Shown piece by piece: positions 26,439-36,531 of a stretch of DNA of 64,000 bases. The notes below the pieces were generated by a model. The model was given only the letters and a program-made list of their open reading frames with translations, ran no database searches and was not told the DNA's origin. The position numbers and the translations under genes are program-made. Source of the stretch: Tetradesmus obliquus. Lineage: Eukaryota > Chlorophyta > Chlorophyceae > Sphaeropleales > Scenedesmaceae. Each line of letters starts with the position of its first letter. Position 1 is the stretch's first letter. Location of the stretch: assembly GCA_030272155.1 (NCBI GenBank), contig CP126201.1, positions 1,222,501-1,286,500 of the forward strand, in the 5' to 3' direction.

Positions 26439-27822
26439 ATGCACTCCCAGCAGCAGCAGGAAGAGCAGCAGCAGCAGCTGCGGCCATGCAAGCAATGGCA
26501 GCAGATCACAGCAACGCTGGAGCACCTCCTGCAGCCTTTTGGCTTCGACGTAGTGCATGCCTTTCCAGTGCAGCTCTTCAATAGCCAGAGCCCTACTGAT
26601 CACCAGCTGCCCACTTTCAACCAGCCTCATAGCACACTCGCAGTAATCATTGGTAACAGCAACGCCCTTTGGCTACCGTTCCTACAGCAGCTGACAAATC
26701 GACGGCAGCTGCAAGACCTGCAAGATCCTCTGGACGCCTATGTTGAGCAGCATGTGAGCGCAGCAGTGCAGCAGTGCTGCTGCTGCTGCTGCTCCAGCCA
26801 GGCTGGCAGCAGTGCTGCAGCGGTGCTTGAGGAACATACAACCGCAGCAGCTTCAGCCGAAGCCAACCAGCCATACCATCGCAGCAGCAGCCAGCAACCC
26901 CAGCAGCAATTGGACCAGCAGCAGCACCAGCAACCGATTCAGCAGCCATGCCAGCAACAGGCATTGCAACTCCCCCAGCCACAGCAGCAACCACAGCAGC
27001 AGCAGCAGCAGCAACCACAGCAGCAGCAGCAGCAGAAGCAGCAGGCTGCACTGCGCCACGAGCTGCGCTTCTCCCACCACACAGGCCCAAAGTTCATCAA
27101 CATGCTGCGAGCAGCGCAGCTCTCGGGCCTCGCCTACTACAGCCCCACCACACACCTGGCAATGCACACGCGCTACGGCCCCTGGTTTGCGCTGCGGGCA
27201 GTAGCAGTGTTTGACTGCGAAGGCCCGGACCCTGCTGACTCAGCGTTTGACCAAATAACGTGTCCATACCCGGAGTTGGAGCAGCAGGCTGGAGAGGCGA
27301 TGCAGAGGTTGGAGGGGCTGGGGGGCCTGGCCAACTGGCAGGCGCATTGGAGGGAGTGGGCAGCGCTGCGGGGCATAGGAGGGAAGCACACAGACTCCAG
27401 GTGGGCGAGCTGTAAAGATTTATATGTTGGTTGTTACTGCAGACTGCATCTTGGGTGTCTGTTTATGGCGAATTTGCCGGCTGGCGTCACCTGCCATGCT
27501 GCATCTGCCGCCAAGCGTGGCCGCCCCTTGTGCTGCATCAGCTGTGCAGGCCTTACCCAAGTGTCCAGGAACGTGACAGATGTGTGCATGGCTGGCACTT
27601 TTGGTTCTGCTGCATACTCATTATGTTGAGCGTGCTGCTGCTTGTGTCGGCTGCAGGTACTGCTACTGTGCCGATCAGCTGGAGTATCACTACACAAAGG
27701 CTAAAGCTGTGCTGGCAAGGGCCGTCAATGCGCTGCACCAGGAGCAGCAGCAGCAGCAGCAGCAGGATCAGCAAAAAGACAATCATGCTGCACCTGGCGG
27801 ACTATCATTGCAGACAGGGTGA
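26439..27822 (+). CDS. MMACHC: MMACHC-like cobalamin-processing protein (CblC), 2 exons, 375 aa
   Basis: Exons 26439-27400 and 27657-27822 join as SR|YCYCADQLEYHY. Family segments in order: LLQPFGFDVVHAFPVQLFN, LAVIIGNSNALWLPFL, LQDPLDAYVEQHV, then after a poly-Q insert of about 80 residues, LRFSHHTGPKFINMLRAAQL, SGLAYYSPTTHLAMHTRYG, PWFALRAVAVFDCEGPDP, and NWQAHWREWAALRGIGG. These correspond to the MMACHC cobalamin-binding core, including the DP-x-D and GxWFA(I/L)R motifs. MMACHC binds imported B12, removes its upper ligand with glutathione or flavin and passes it to methionine synthase or methylmalonyl-CoA mutase. The core is complete; the poly-Q insert and Q/AP-rich tail are lineage oddities. 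The ATG at 26439 is the first in frame. Confidence 0.88.
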
Positions 27823-29046
27823 CGGAAAGGCGTCTGCCGTACAGCTGCAGGCAAGCAGCCTGCAAGCAGGTGGTGTTGCAGTTCACGCGTGTGAAAGGTG
27901 CACAGTGTACAGCATGGACGGCAGCGCTCAGTATACATACTTACGCTCTATGGCTGGCTGGCTCCTGGCAGCTCCTGGCTCTGTGCTTGCATGTCTCCAG
28001 ATGTAAAATGACAGTTATAGGCACGGTAAATGCACCACTGCGCACCTTCAAGCAATGCTGGTCCAGAAGCCTCCCTGCCCGAAGGCTCCTGGCGCTCCAA
28101 GTGGGCTGATCACGCAGGCACACATGTAGATGCACAAAGCTCTTCACAAGCTTCTGCGGCTTTGAGCGGCAGGCTGTGCTTTGTATGGACCCTGCAACCA
28201 TTGCAGTGCGCTGCATGGCGCGGCTGAGCCGCCATTGCTGGCCTGTGTGCATTTATAATTGTGCAATGCTGGTCAGCTCCAGTGTGCGTTGCTGGGTGAA
28301 ACGTAAGATGGTGCATCACATGCTTACAGCACTTTCTATCTTGGCACGTTGTGTAACTGGAATGTGGACTCCATTGTTTGACAGCACTGTGACAGGCAGC
28401 TGGCTACTGATTATGAAGGCGCGAGACAACTTGGCTTGAAGCCCTTCAAGCCGGCACGGGCGTTGCAACATGCATGCAGGTCATACATTACAATCAGGGC
28501 GCTCATGACAGTTAGACAGGCACCTCCCGCTTGAGGGGGGCCCTTCTCGCTATGTGAGTACTCATTATGTTGCATTATGCTTGCTTGTAATGTCTGACCT
28601 GCATGCACGCTGTATCTCTTTATATTGACAACCCGCCTCTGCAGATGTGGGGAACTGTTGGCAGGCTGGCATGGGCCGTTGCTGCACCTTCCTTTGAAAC
28701 GAAAAGAAGCAACCCTGCACACCAAACATCACACCTCGCGCCAGCGCAAGCACTGACAAAATGTTTCATGCAACAGTTCCCAAACGGTATCACAGCAACG
28801 ACAAGCACGAGATAACAGTGCTCCCTCATTTCCACACTCCATGACATGGCCGATGGCTGCGGCCCTGCTGCCAAAGCTCGCCTGCCACTGCCTCAGCTGT
28901 AGTGCTGCTGCACCTCCAGTAACCTTCTGCTTCAGTTCATCCATAGGCCTTGCAAAGCGCTTGCAGGCGCTGTTTCATGGCAACTGCACAAACAGCAGCA
29001 GTAGCAACTGTGGCTATCGCTACACAGATAGCATTAGCAGTGGCGG
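27823..29046. other. convergent intergenic region, MMACHC / MYND gene
   Basis: No protein family is recognisable. A minus-strand frame opening at an ATG near 28944 (MDELKQKVTGGAAALQLRQW) is the only one that looks protein-like, but it lacks a domain and downstream splice partners, so I do not call it a gene. TGTAA motifs on the minus strand lie near 28490 and 28325. Confidence 0.4.
28002..28006 (+). terminator. TGTAA polyadenylation motif, MMACHC
   Basis: TGTAAAATG lies 180 bp after the MMACHC stop, a normal distance for a chlorophyte UGUAA signal. Confidence 0.5.
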
Positions 29047-29795
29047 CTACGACGCCGCCTGCTCCCGCTCTGCAGTGCTCTGCTGATCAGCTGCCGCTAC
29101 GGCACTGCTGCCTGCTGCAGCAGCTGTGCCCTGGGCACTACTGCTGCTGCTGCCTGCTGCTGAGGCTGTGCCTCGGCCGCCGCTGCTACAGCTGCCTGCT
29201 GCTGCGCCTGCTTTGGCTGCTGCAGGTTTGCATTGTGGCTTGTGTTCTCGCCAGTGCGCCTTCTGGCAGTCCTTGCCTGCAAACATGCGCCAGGAGAAAG
29301 GGATGGGGCAGCAGCTGTTGTTAACTTACATCTGACAACACCCCTCGCTGTTCACCTTGCCCGCTGCCGCAGTGCCTGTCAAGTCTGCACTACTAAATGC
29401 TGGTTGAACGAATCATGACCGGGCCAGCAGCAGCTGCTACCTGTTGCACATGTACATAAACAGCTCCAGCATGCCGCACTCACTGCAGTAGAAGACGCAG
29501 CCGCAGGCAGAGCACGCCAGCAGTCGCCCGCCGCTGCCGTCGCTGCGCTGCAGCGCCTTGCAATTGGCGCAGCCGCCAAAGGCAGGCCCTGCCGTCTTGT
29601 AACTGTCCCTGCCCAGCACCTCCAGCTTGCAAGGCACAGCGCTGCTTCACAATCAGTGGCCTGCCCAGCTGGCCTGGAAGCAGCATGACGATGCCGCAAC
29701 GCTGCTCCTGCAGCAATGCAGCAGTGCAGCCACCGGCAGCCGGAGGACGATTGCAGTGCAACAAGTACACTATTGATAAAAAGTCTGATGATAAC

Positions 29796-29860
<65 letters not shown>

Positions 29861-30844
29861 TAGAAATTGTTGCAATAACTGATGACAGGTCAACATCGCT
29901 AAATCAACAACAGTTCTGCCAGCCGCTCCTAGCCGCACCTCTGGAGGAAGCTTGCTTTCACGTGGGGTGCCACCATGTGTGCAAAGGGCAGGTGGCGCAG
30001 GCACAGCTCAGTGACAGCATCGTAGCCCTCAGCTGCTCCTGGCTCTCCTGTGTCTGGGATCTCTGCTATATCCTTGATCAGCTCTGTGAGGGCAGTCCCT
30101 GCAGTCAATGCAATGTGCCAGGAGCACATATGGCCAGGTGAAGGAAGGGGTGTGGCAGATTGCAGGCTGTTGGGTGAGCCGCGATGACGTGTTAGCTGCA
30201 CGCTGCAGGCTGCATACCACGCACCATCACAAGCTTGGTGAAACTGACACAGAGGCAGCTAGCTGCATGGCAGCAGCAGCAGCAGCAGCAGCACTGCCTC
30301 CTGTGTGGCGTGCTTGAAATGCCCTGCTGCTCACCCTTTGCAAGCTCTTCCTGGTTCCACTCTGGCGTGAAATGGAGGCGCCAGACAGATCCTCCTTCTT
30401 GCTATCAACAAATGTGTATGGTTTGTCGCGCGCAAGTGGCATATATGGGCTCCTGCAAGAAGAAAGAAGGTTCAAGCCTCGTGTGCCCGCATGCTGAGGG
30501 CAGCTGAGCACTGCTTGCTTGATGCAGCATGCTGCCACAACGGCGGGTTTGCTCGTGCAAAATTCATGTAGAGTTGCTGAGAACACCGCACACACAGCTG
30601 TGCAGCAAGCTGAAATTGAAATTGAAATTGAAATTGAAAAAGTAGGGCTTGCAGTCCTGCATGCACATGATAGTTGTACTGCATATGCTGCTGCTGCTGC
30701 TGCCGGTCTGGCCAACCCACCAGCAGGAACTTAAGCCGTGCCTCCTTGTCTAAGCTGGCCCACCAGCTTGTGAAGCGCTTGCCGTGCAGACGCCATGTAT
30801 GTTTGATGTTTCCGAGCAATGCAGCTAGCTTCTGCACTTGCGGG

Positions 30845-30879
<35 letters not shown>

Positions 30880-30939
30880 TGCAGCGCTGTTCTCCTGCTG
30901 CGCTGCAAGTCGCTTCGGTGCTGGTTTATTTCGAGACAT
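29047..30939 (-). CDS. MYND-type zinc-finger protein
   Basis: The model starts at ATG 30939 (MSRNKPAPKRLAAQQ), followed by a Ser run and QKLAALLGNIKHTWR...ARLKFLL. Further exons are ~30401-30335 (VWRLHFTPEWNQEELAKG), ~30094-29940 (ALTELIKDIAEIPDTGEPGA and YDAVTELCLRHLPFAHMV) and ~29611-29492 (FGGCANCKALQRSDGSGG, LLACSACGCVFYC). The terminal exon from 29277 gives SKDCQKAHWREHKPQC and an Ala/Ser tail to the stop at 29047. The joined zinc finger has C-x2-C, C-x2-C, YC-x3-C and H-x3-C, the complete two-zinc MYND pattern, normally a protein-interaction module. No SET or other catalytic domain is visible. MYND proteins with similar N-terminal helices are numerous in green algae; the function is unknown. 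Confidence 0.75.
29793..29858. repeat. (AAT)n microsatellite
   Basis: About 22 units of AAT/ATA in the intron preceding the zinc-finger exon of the MYND gene. It is the only long AT-rich microsatellite in a window otherwise ruled by CTG/CAG. Confidence 0.95.
30612..30642. repeat. hexanucleotide repeat (GAAATT)n
   Basis: Five units of gaaatt at 30612-30641 within an intron of the MYND gene. Confidence 0.9.
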
Positions 30940-31823
30940 AGAGGCTGTTATGCGGTTCGAGTTCGATTGTGCGCGTTGCAACAGTCACAGAGTCCACGTT
31001 CAGCACAGCTGTGCCTGTCGCTGCCCTTCAGGTGAAGTACTTTTCCTTCGGGTACTCTTGTTGGGTGACAAATCTTTGGAACAAACTCTTCTGCATAATA
31101 TTAGCCGTGAACGCGTGCATTACAGTTGTCTGCAGCTCTACAGCATGCTGTCACGCCTGATTAGGGTTTGTGTAACCCGTCATGCCAGCCTGCTGCAATC
31201 CAGCATGATGCCCAACCGCCAAACTGTGTAGGCTGGATCTGCACAAAGCAACATTATGCGCAATAAGCAAGTTCTGGCCACTCGTTGAAGCAAAATGATG
31301 ATGCTGTCACAGCCATGCAGCAACATCAGCACTGTGCCTGACCTGGTGCCTGTTTCACTTGTCTGGCAACAAGCCTGCAAGTACTGCTGTACATTGCCAT
31401 GACTGCGAGGGCCAGGTACAGCTATAATGCCACCGTTGGCAGGTATAACAATGCCCGCATTAACGTATCTGGTTCATAACACACGCTGCAGAGGGAATGA
31501 CAATCCTGCATGGGGAGTGCACTCCACCACAGCGATTGGGCGTGATTGTTCAGGGCTACTGCTCGCATTCTGCTGGATCACCAGCTGACATTGGCGTAAG
31601 ATCCAAATCAGAATTACGACAACCAAACTGACATCCACAGCTTGTACTCTCACAATGATGCAGTGCTAGCCTGGCGGTACAGCCAAGGCCAAAAGAATCC
31701 CACCAGAGCTTGTTTGCATTTATGTCATTGTGTCAGCAGCCGCAGCTGAGCAGCACGACCGGGTGGCTGTACGTTGACGCAACAGACGTTGCAGGATGGC
31801 ATCATCTTGTATCCCAGGGCACA
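30940..31823. other. intergenic region between the MYND and PhlG-like genes
   Basis: Both neighbours are on the minus strand, so this holds the MYND promoter and the 3' flank of the PhlG-like gene. No coding similarity or repeat was seen. Confidence 0.45.
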
Positions 31824-34143
31824 TCACTGCTGCCTGTTCTTGTACACCTGCGGCAGCCACTTGGGCAGACTGCCGTACTCCTGGATGAAGTGCAGCGTTG
31901 CCATGTGGCCGGCTGCGGTGATGTTGCCTGCAGGAATGTTCTTTGAGTTGTCCTGCAAGCAGCAGACAGCAGCCGTAGGGCATACGCAGCTCAGCTGGAG
32001 CAGCAGCCAGCCACATGCAGTGCAGCACACTTCACTTATCACAGTCCCTTGCCTGGCATGCAGGCTGCAACCCTACCCACCATGCAGTGCGCCTGCTCAA
32101 CCAGAACAGACAGGACTTGCTGCTACCCAGACCTAAAGATACGTTTGCCCACTCACCAAGTACACCTGCTTGATCACGGCGTTCACGGGTGCCGCCAGTA
32201 GGCTCAGGTCAAACTTGTCCCGCGCGCCACGCGCCATGAGCCCCAAAAACATCTGCGTGCGCAGCTGCAGGCCGGCCGGCGAGTCGGACCAGGTGTGGCG
32301 TGTGGTGCCCACCACGCGCTTGCCGTCGCCGCCAAAGAGTGGGTGGCTCTGCTGGGCCACAAACTCCATCATGCTGCTGTTGAACACGGTGACAGTCATC
32401 TCCGTCTGCAGATACAGCAAGGTGCACACAGATTCAGCACCAACTGCAACCCTGTTGACGTGCCGGCACCAATGGAGCCCAGTGCATGGCAAGGCAATGG
32501 GATGGCTTGAGTTGCTTGCAGGACATGGCTTGAATTACTTGCAGGACATGGCTCGAGTTGCTTGCAGGACATGGCTTATGTTGCTTGCAGGACAGGCCGC
32601 CTGCCACGACACACACCGCCGCACAGCGTACCTTGCTCCGCATGTTGCCAGCCCAGCTGGTGACCGGGTCGCTGCGCAGAGAGCCTTTGCGGTTGCTGGG
32701 GCACACCCACGGTTGCGTGCGCGAGGATGCGTTGTGCTTGCAGCCACTCAGGGGGATCTCACACCTGCGGGCAGCAGTGCAGCAACGTGCACGTCAGCCA
32801 TGGCACTCGCTGCTCTTTAGTGCAGCACGGCTGCAAAGCATCGTGCAGGAGATGGGGCAAATGCTTCCAGGAACTTGCAGGAAACCTGACACAGTCGCAT
32901 ACCACATAATCAAGGTGCTGGTTCTGGCTACCTTTTGTGGACAGTCACGCATGATGAGCTGCATACATCTTTGCGCAAGGCATATGCCGCTGTTGCCTGG
33001 AAAAACTTCTCCCTGCAGCTGTCCTGCAGCAGCATTCAAGTAGCTGGCGGCAGCTCACCAGACAAGCTTGGTGCCGACCTTGACTGGGGATGTGGAAGCA
33101 GTGTGGAACACATGGTCGACTGGGTGGAAGAGCAAGTGCCTGCAGGATTGTTCAGCAGATGACGATACGCTGTTCAGTCCAGCTTACTGAAAGTGGTTGC
33201 GCAACTCAGCAGCACCACTGCAGGCCAGTCAAACTGTGTTGGGTTTGTTTGGCAACTGCAGCTGTACAATGACGCGTGCATGTTGCGGTATCATCATGAA
33301 ACATGCAAGGTGCGCTGTCACAGCAAACATGAACAACAAGGCTTGACCACTCCATGTCCAGCAGCTGCCAGGCAGCCTCTGGCAGTGCCACTGACATCAT
33401 GCATCTACTGCTCCAGACAGTGCTCACATTGGCATGGTGTGTGTGGTGTTGTCCACGGCCTTGTATGTTGTATTCTTGTGGTCGTTGTTGAACAGCCATA
33501 CCAGCATGTCCCCAGTGATTCCTGCAAGGGGCTTGAACCTGGCAAGGAAGCGAGCCACAAGAAGCATTTGTGATTGAAGCTATAATTGCTGGCATTGTTG
33601 TTACTAGCATCACAATTATCGTATTATTTGAACAAAGCATGCGTCTAGATTGTATGCCAAACCCCCAGCGACATGCTGGCTAGCGTGATGTGCTGCTGCT
33701 CACTTCACGTCCACTTCAAGGACGCCCTTGGTGGCATTCCTGGTCTTGACGCTGCTGAGAAAGTTTGTCATGCAGGAGTAGTCGCACATCTGGTAGCCCA
33801 GTGGTGTATCGGGTGGAGGCCTCTCCACTGGCAGTGCTGCTCACAGCAGCAACCAAACACCATGCCACACACAACAGCAGCTATGGGTCAGTTGCGTCGC
33901 TAGAGCCGTGCTTGAAGCGTGAAATCACATTATTTTACCACGATTACTGTTCTGATTGCGTTGATTCGTTGGCAATGGCTCACCCTGCTGTGAAATGTAG
34001 TTTTCTGCTTTCATCGCAAAAAGGGCCTTCAGCTGGGAAAACACTTCAGGTGAAACCTTCGACGTGTTGTTTTGAGCATTAACATGCCACACAGAAGCTA
34101 GAATAAGAAACAAGACGGGGACTGCGATAGTGCGGACTGCCAT
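31824..34143 (-). CDS. secreted protein resembling DAPG hydrolase (PhlG) family
   Basis: The ATG at 34143 starts a signal peptide (MAVRTIAVPVLFLILASVWH, then VNA). Exons 34143-33984, 33827-33704, ~33549-33430, ~33147-33063, ~32767-32633, ~32405-32155 and ~31955-31824 join in frame. They give DYSCMTNFLSSVKTRNATKG, then FKPLAGITGDMLVWLFNN, LLFHPVDHVFHTAS, a Cys-bearing stretch (CEIPLSGCKHNASS), TTRHTWSDSPAGLQLRTQMF and AAGHMATLHFIQEYGSLPKW. The order G-I-T-x-x-M-L-x-W, HP-x-DH, H-x-W-x-D and a final H-x-x-x-E resembles the zinc hydrolase PhlG, which cleaves a C-C bond in diacetylphloroglucinol. This assignment rests on motif memory and is tentative. The substrate in an alga is unknown. The signal peptide implies secretion or a lumenal location. 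Confidence 0.5.
32515..32600. repeat. 23-bp minisatellite, four units
   Basis: cttgcaggacatgg recurs at 32515, 32538, 32561 and 32584, an exact 23-bp spacing, in an intron of the PhlG-like gene. Each unit contains ctgcaag/cttgcag. Confidence 0.9.
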
Positions 34144-34236
34144 CTCTGTAAGCCGCTGCTGTACTGCTTTTCGAGCTACAAGAAGAGACGGTCATTCTGG
34201 CGCCCAAAAACAATGCAGTCAAGCTTTTTTGACTGT

Positions 34237-34244
34237 TTATATAG
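34237..34244 (-). promoter_or_regulatory. TATA box of the PhlG-like gene
   Basis: TATATAAA on the minus strand lies 94 bp upstream of the ATG at 34143, a suitable position for a core promoter. Confidence 0.5.
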
Positions 34245-34470
34245 GGATCTGCCGTGAAGCCGGCGCACCCAAACCCTAGAGTGTAACAAAGAGCCGTTGG
34301 TTGCCGTGGGAGGAGATCTCGACATCTTACTCACCTTTTGAAACGTTATCCGGTGCCGGACCCAGCCCGTATTCAGTCACGGCCTATGGCGCTGCTGCGG
34401 CGTATGCATGTTGTACTGCCAGTACACATCCGTGTGATGATGGCTGGATTGTTGATGGAGCAAGGCACCG

Positions 34471-34834
34471 TCACAGTGTGACAGTGCATGCAACACACGT
34501 TATGGCCGTGAACGAGGTGCAGGTGCATCCAGCAGGATGATTGTTCACAAGTAGCAAACCAACTGCAAATGGGTAATGGCCTGTGGAGGAATGCATGTGC
34601 CAGCGTGCATGTACAGCATAACGGGAGTTGCCATATTCCAGGAAGTATGGCTGGGTTATAAGGTTGATAGTGCGGCCCACCAGCCTCCCCACATCCACAT
34701 GTGTCAGCACACCATCAACATACTGCGTTGCAGCATCCATCACCATGCTGCATCCAGGATCCCACACAGTGTCAAATAGCCGTTTCACAGCGACAGACAA
34801 ACAGCAGCACAGGCCCTGCATTTTACACAAAGCG
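34471..34834 (-). repeat. copy of the terminal exon downstream of the Cys-rich gene
   Basis: Sequence at about 34800-34625 on the minus strand reads VKRLFDTVWDPG, TQYVDGVLTHVDVGRLVGRT and YFLEYGN. It is a clear paralogue of the terminal exon at 35045-34835 (VKRLFDAVWDAQ, TQYIDGALTRADVARLVGRT, YFMGYDK). Spacing is about 240 bp. It lies past the stop codon and may be a dead copy or an alternative last exon. Confidence 0.75.
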
Positions 34835-35840
34835 TTACCACTTGGGATATCCGGTTTTGTCATATCCCATGAAGTATGGCTCAGGTTTCAGGTTTATGGT
34901 ACGCCCCACCAGCCGTGCAACATCTGCACGCGTCAGCGCGCCATCAATATACTGCGTCGAAGCATTCACCCATCTGTGTGTTGTATCGCCTGTGCCGCAC
35001 ACCTGAGCATCCCACACAGCATCGAACAGCCGCTTCACGGTGACAGTGAGGTCAGACACGTTGACAACATACGCAAGTGAAGCCCTATATGTACACACTG
35101 GGATAACACCAGTGCCAGTGCTACCACGAGCAGTAGTACTGCCAGTGCTGCTATCCCTTGCAGCTGTGCTGCTGTCTTTGTTGATGCTTGCCGCGGCTAC
35201 ACCTCCCCGCAAAAACCCCGACCAGCCCCTTGGATTGAGATCAAAAGTAGGCCGCAGACACCAAGGAGCCGTCTGGATGTAGAACCACGCCCACACAGGG
35301 CACAGGGTTTTGTAGTCGTCGTAGAACCCTGGCATGTCCTTCAAGTACACAGGGCCAGGGTTGCAGGTGATGACTGTCGCGGCAGTGGTGTTCGCTGCAC
35401 TGCTGCTGCTGCTGCTGCTGCTGCTGCCGGGCTCAGGTATGGTTATGTGCAGCTGCATGCTCCATGGTAGCGTAGCAGCAGATGCGTCGCCTGCATGCGC
35501 AACAACAGTCAGATATTATGAGCAGTGCAACTATTTGACCTTCGGTGGTCAGCATATGAGGTAATGTTAAGAGTGCCTGGGGCGCATCAGAGCACATCCG
35601 AGGTTGCACGCAACCAATTGAAAGTTACTGATGCATCTGCCAGCAGTGCACTGCTGTTGCTGCTGTCATCGCATGGTCAATTTTGCAGGTTCTACAACAT
35701 GCCCGGCTGATTCTGGCGTGCGGAAAGTATAGAAGGGGCCTGGTCAGCATCTGGCATGCCTACCAACAGCCGGCAACCCGCCCCGTTCCTCACAGCATGG
35801 AGCGTGCCCAAACAAATGTTACATATCCGTCTGGAAGTGC

Positions 35841-35886
<46 letters not shown>

Positions 35887-36337
35887 CTTTCAGCATGACA
35901 TGCCTACCTGCCCCTGGCGGCCCACCCCGCTCCTCACAGCTCCCACCAGCTGCCATGCGTGCAGCATGGCATGCCTGCCAGCAGCAGGCAGACGTAGCTG
36001 TTCCTACATTACTGCCGGGCTGTGGGGCGCCTGCTGCTGTTTGGCAGGTAGTGCTGGCAGATCTGCCTGCTGTGCAGTTTATGGAGATGCCGTAAGTGCT
36101 GCTACCTGCACCAAAATAAAAGACAGGATGCAGCATTGCTAAGGCTGCTCATAGGCACAGCAGGGAGTGCTCAACACAGCTGTAGCAGCATGGTGCATGC
36201 ACTCGCTGCTCCAGCTAACACTGCTGCTGCTACAGAATGCAACACACACTGTAGTGATCTAGACACCAGCAGTGACCAACAGGCCACCATTCTTGAGGCT
36301 GTCCCGAGCAACAAAGCACGCTCGGGTGAGCAGGTTG

Positions 36338-36373
<36 letters not shown>

Positions 36374-36496
36374 ATCTGCACCTTCGTCGAGCCACTGGCA
36401 CTTTGCTGCTGCACTCCACTCCCTGTATGACAGCTGCAGCGGCAACTGCAGAGGAGTTGGCACCTGAGCCAGCGCAGTTGCCGGCGGCTCTGTTTG

Positions 36497-36531
<35 letters not shown>

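Noticed and set aside
28729..28944. Small minus-strand gene starting MDELKQKVTGG
   Set aside because: Plausible composition but no domain, no downstream exon and no family resemblance. Left as intergenic.
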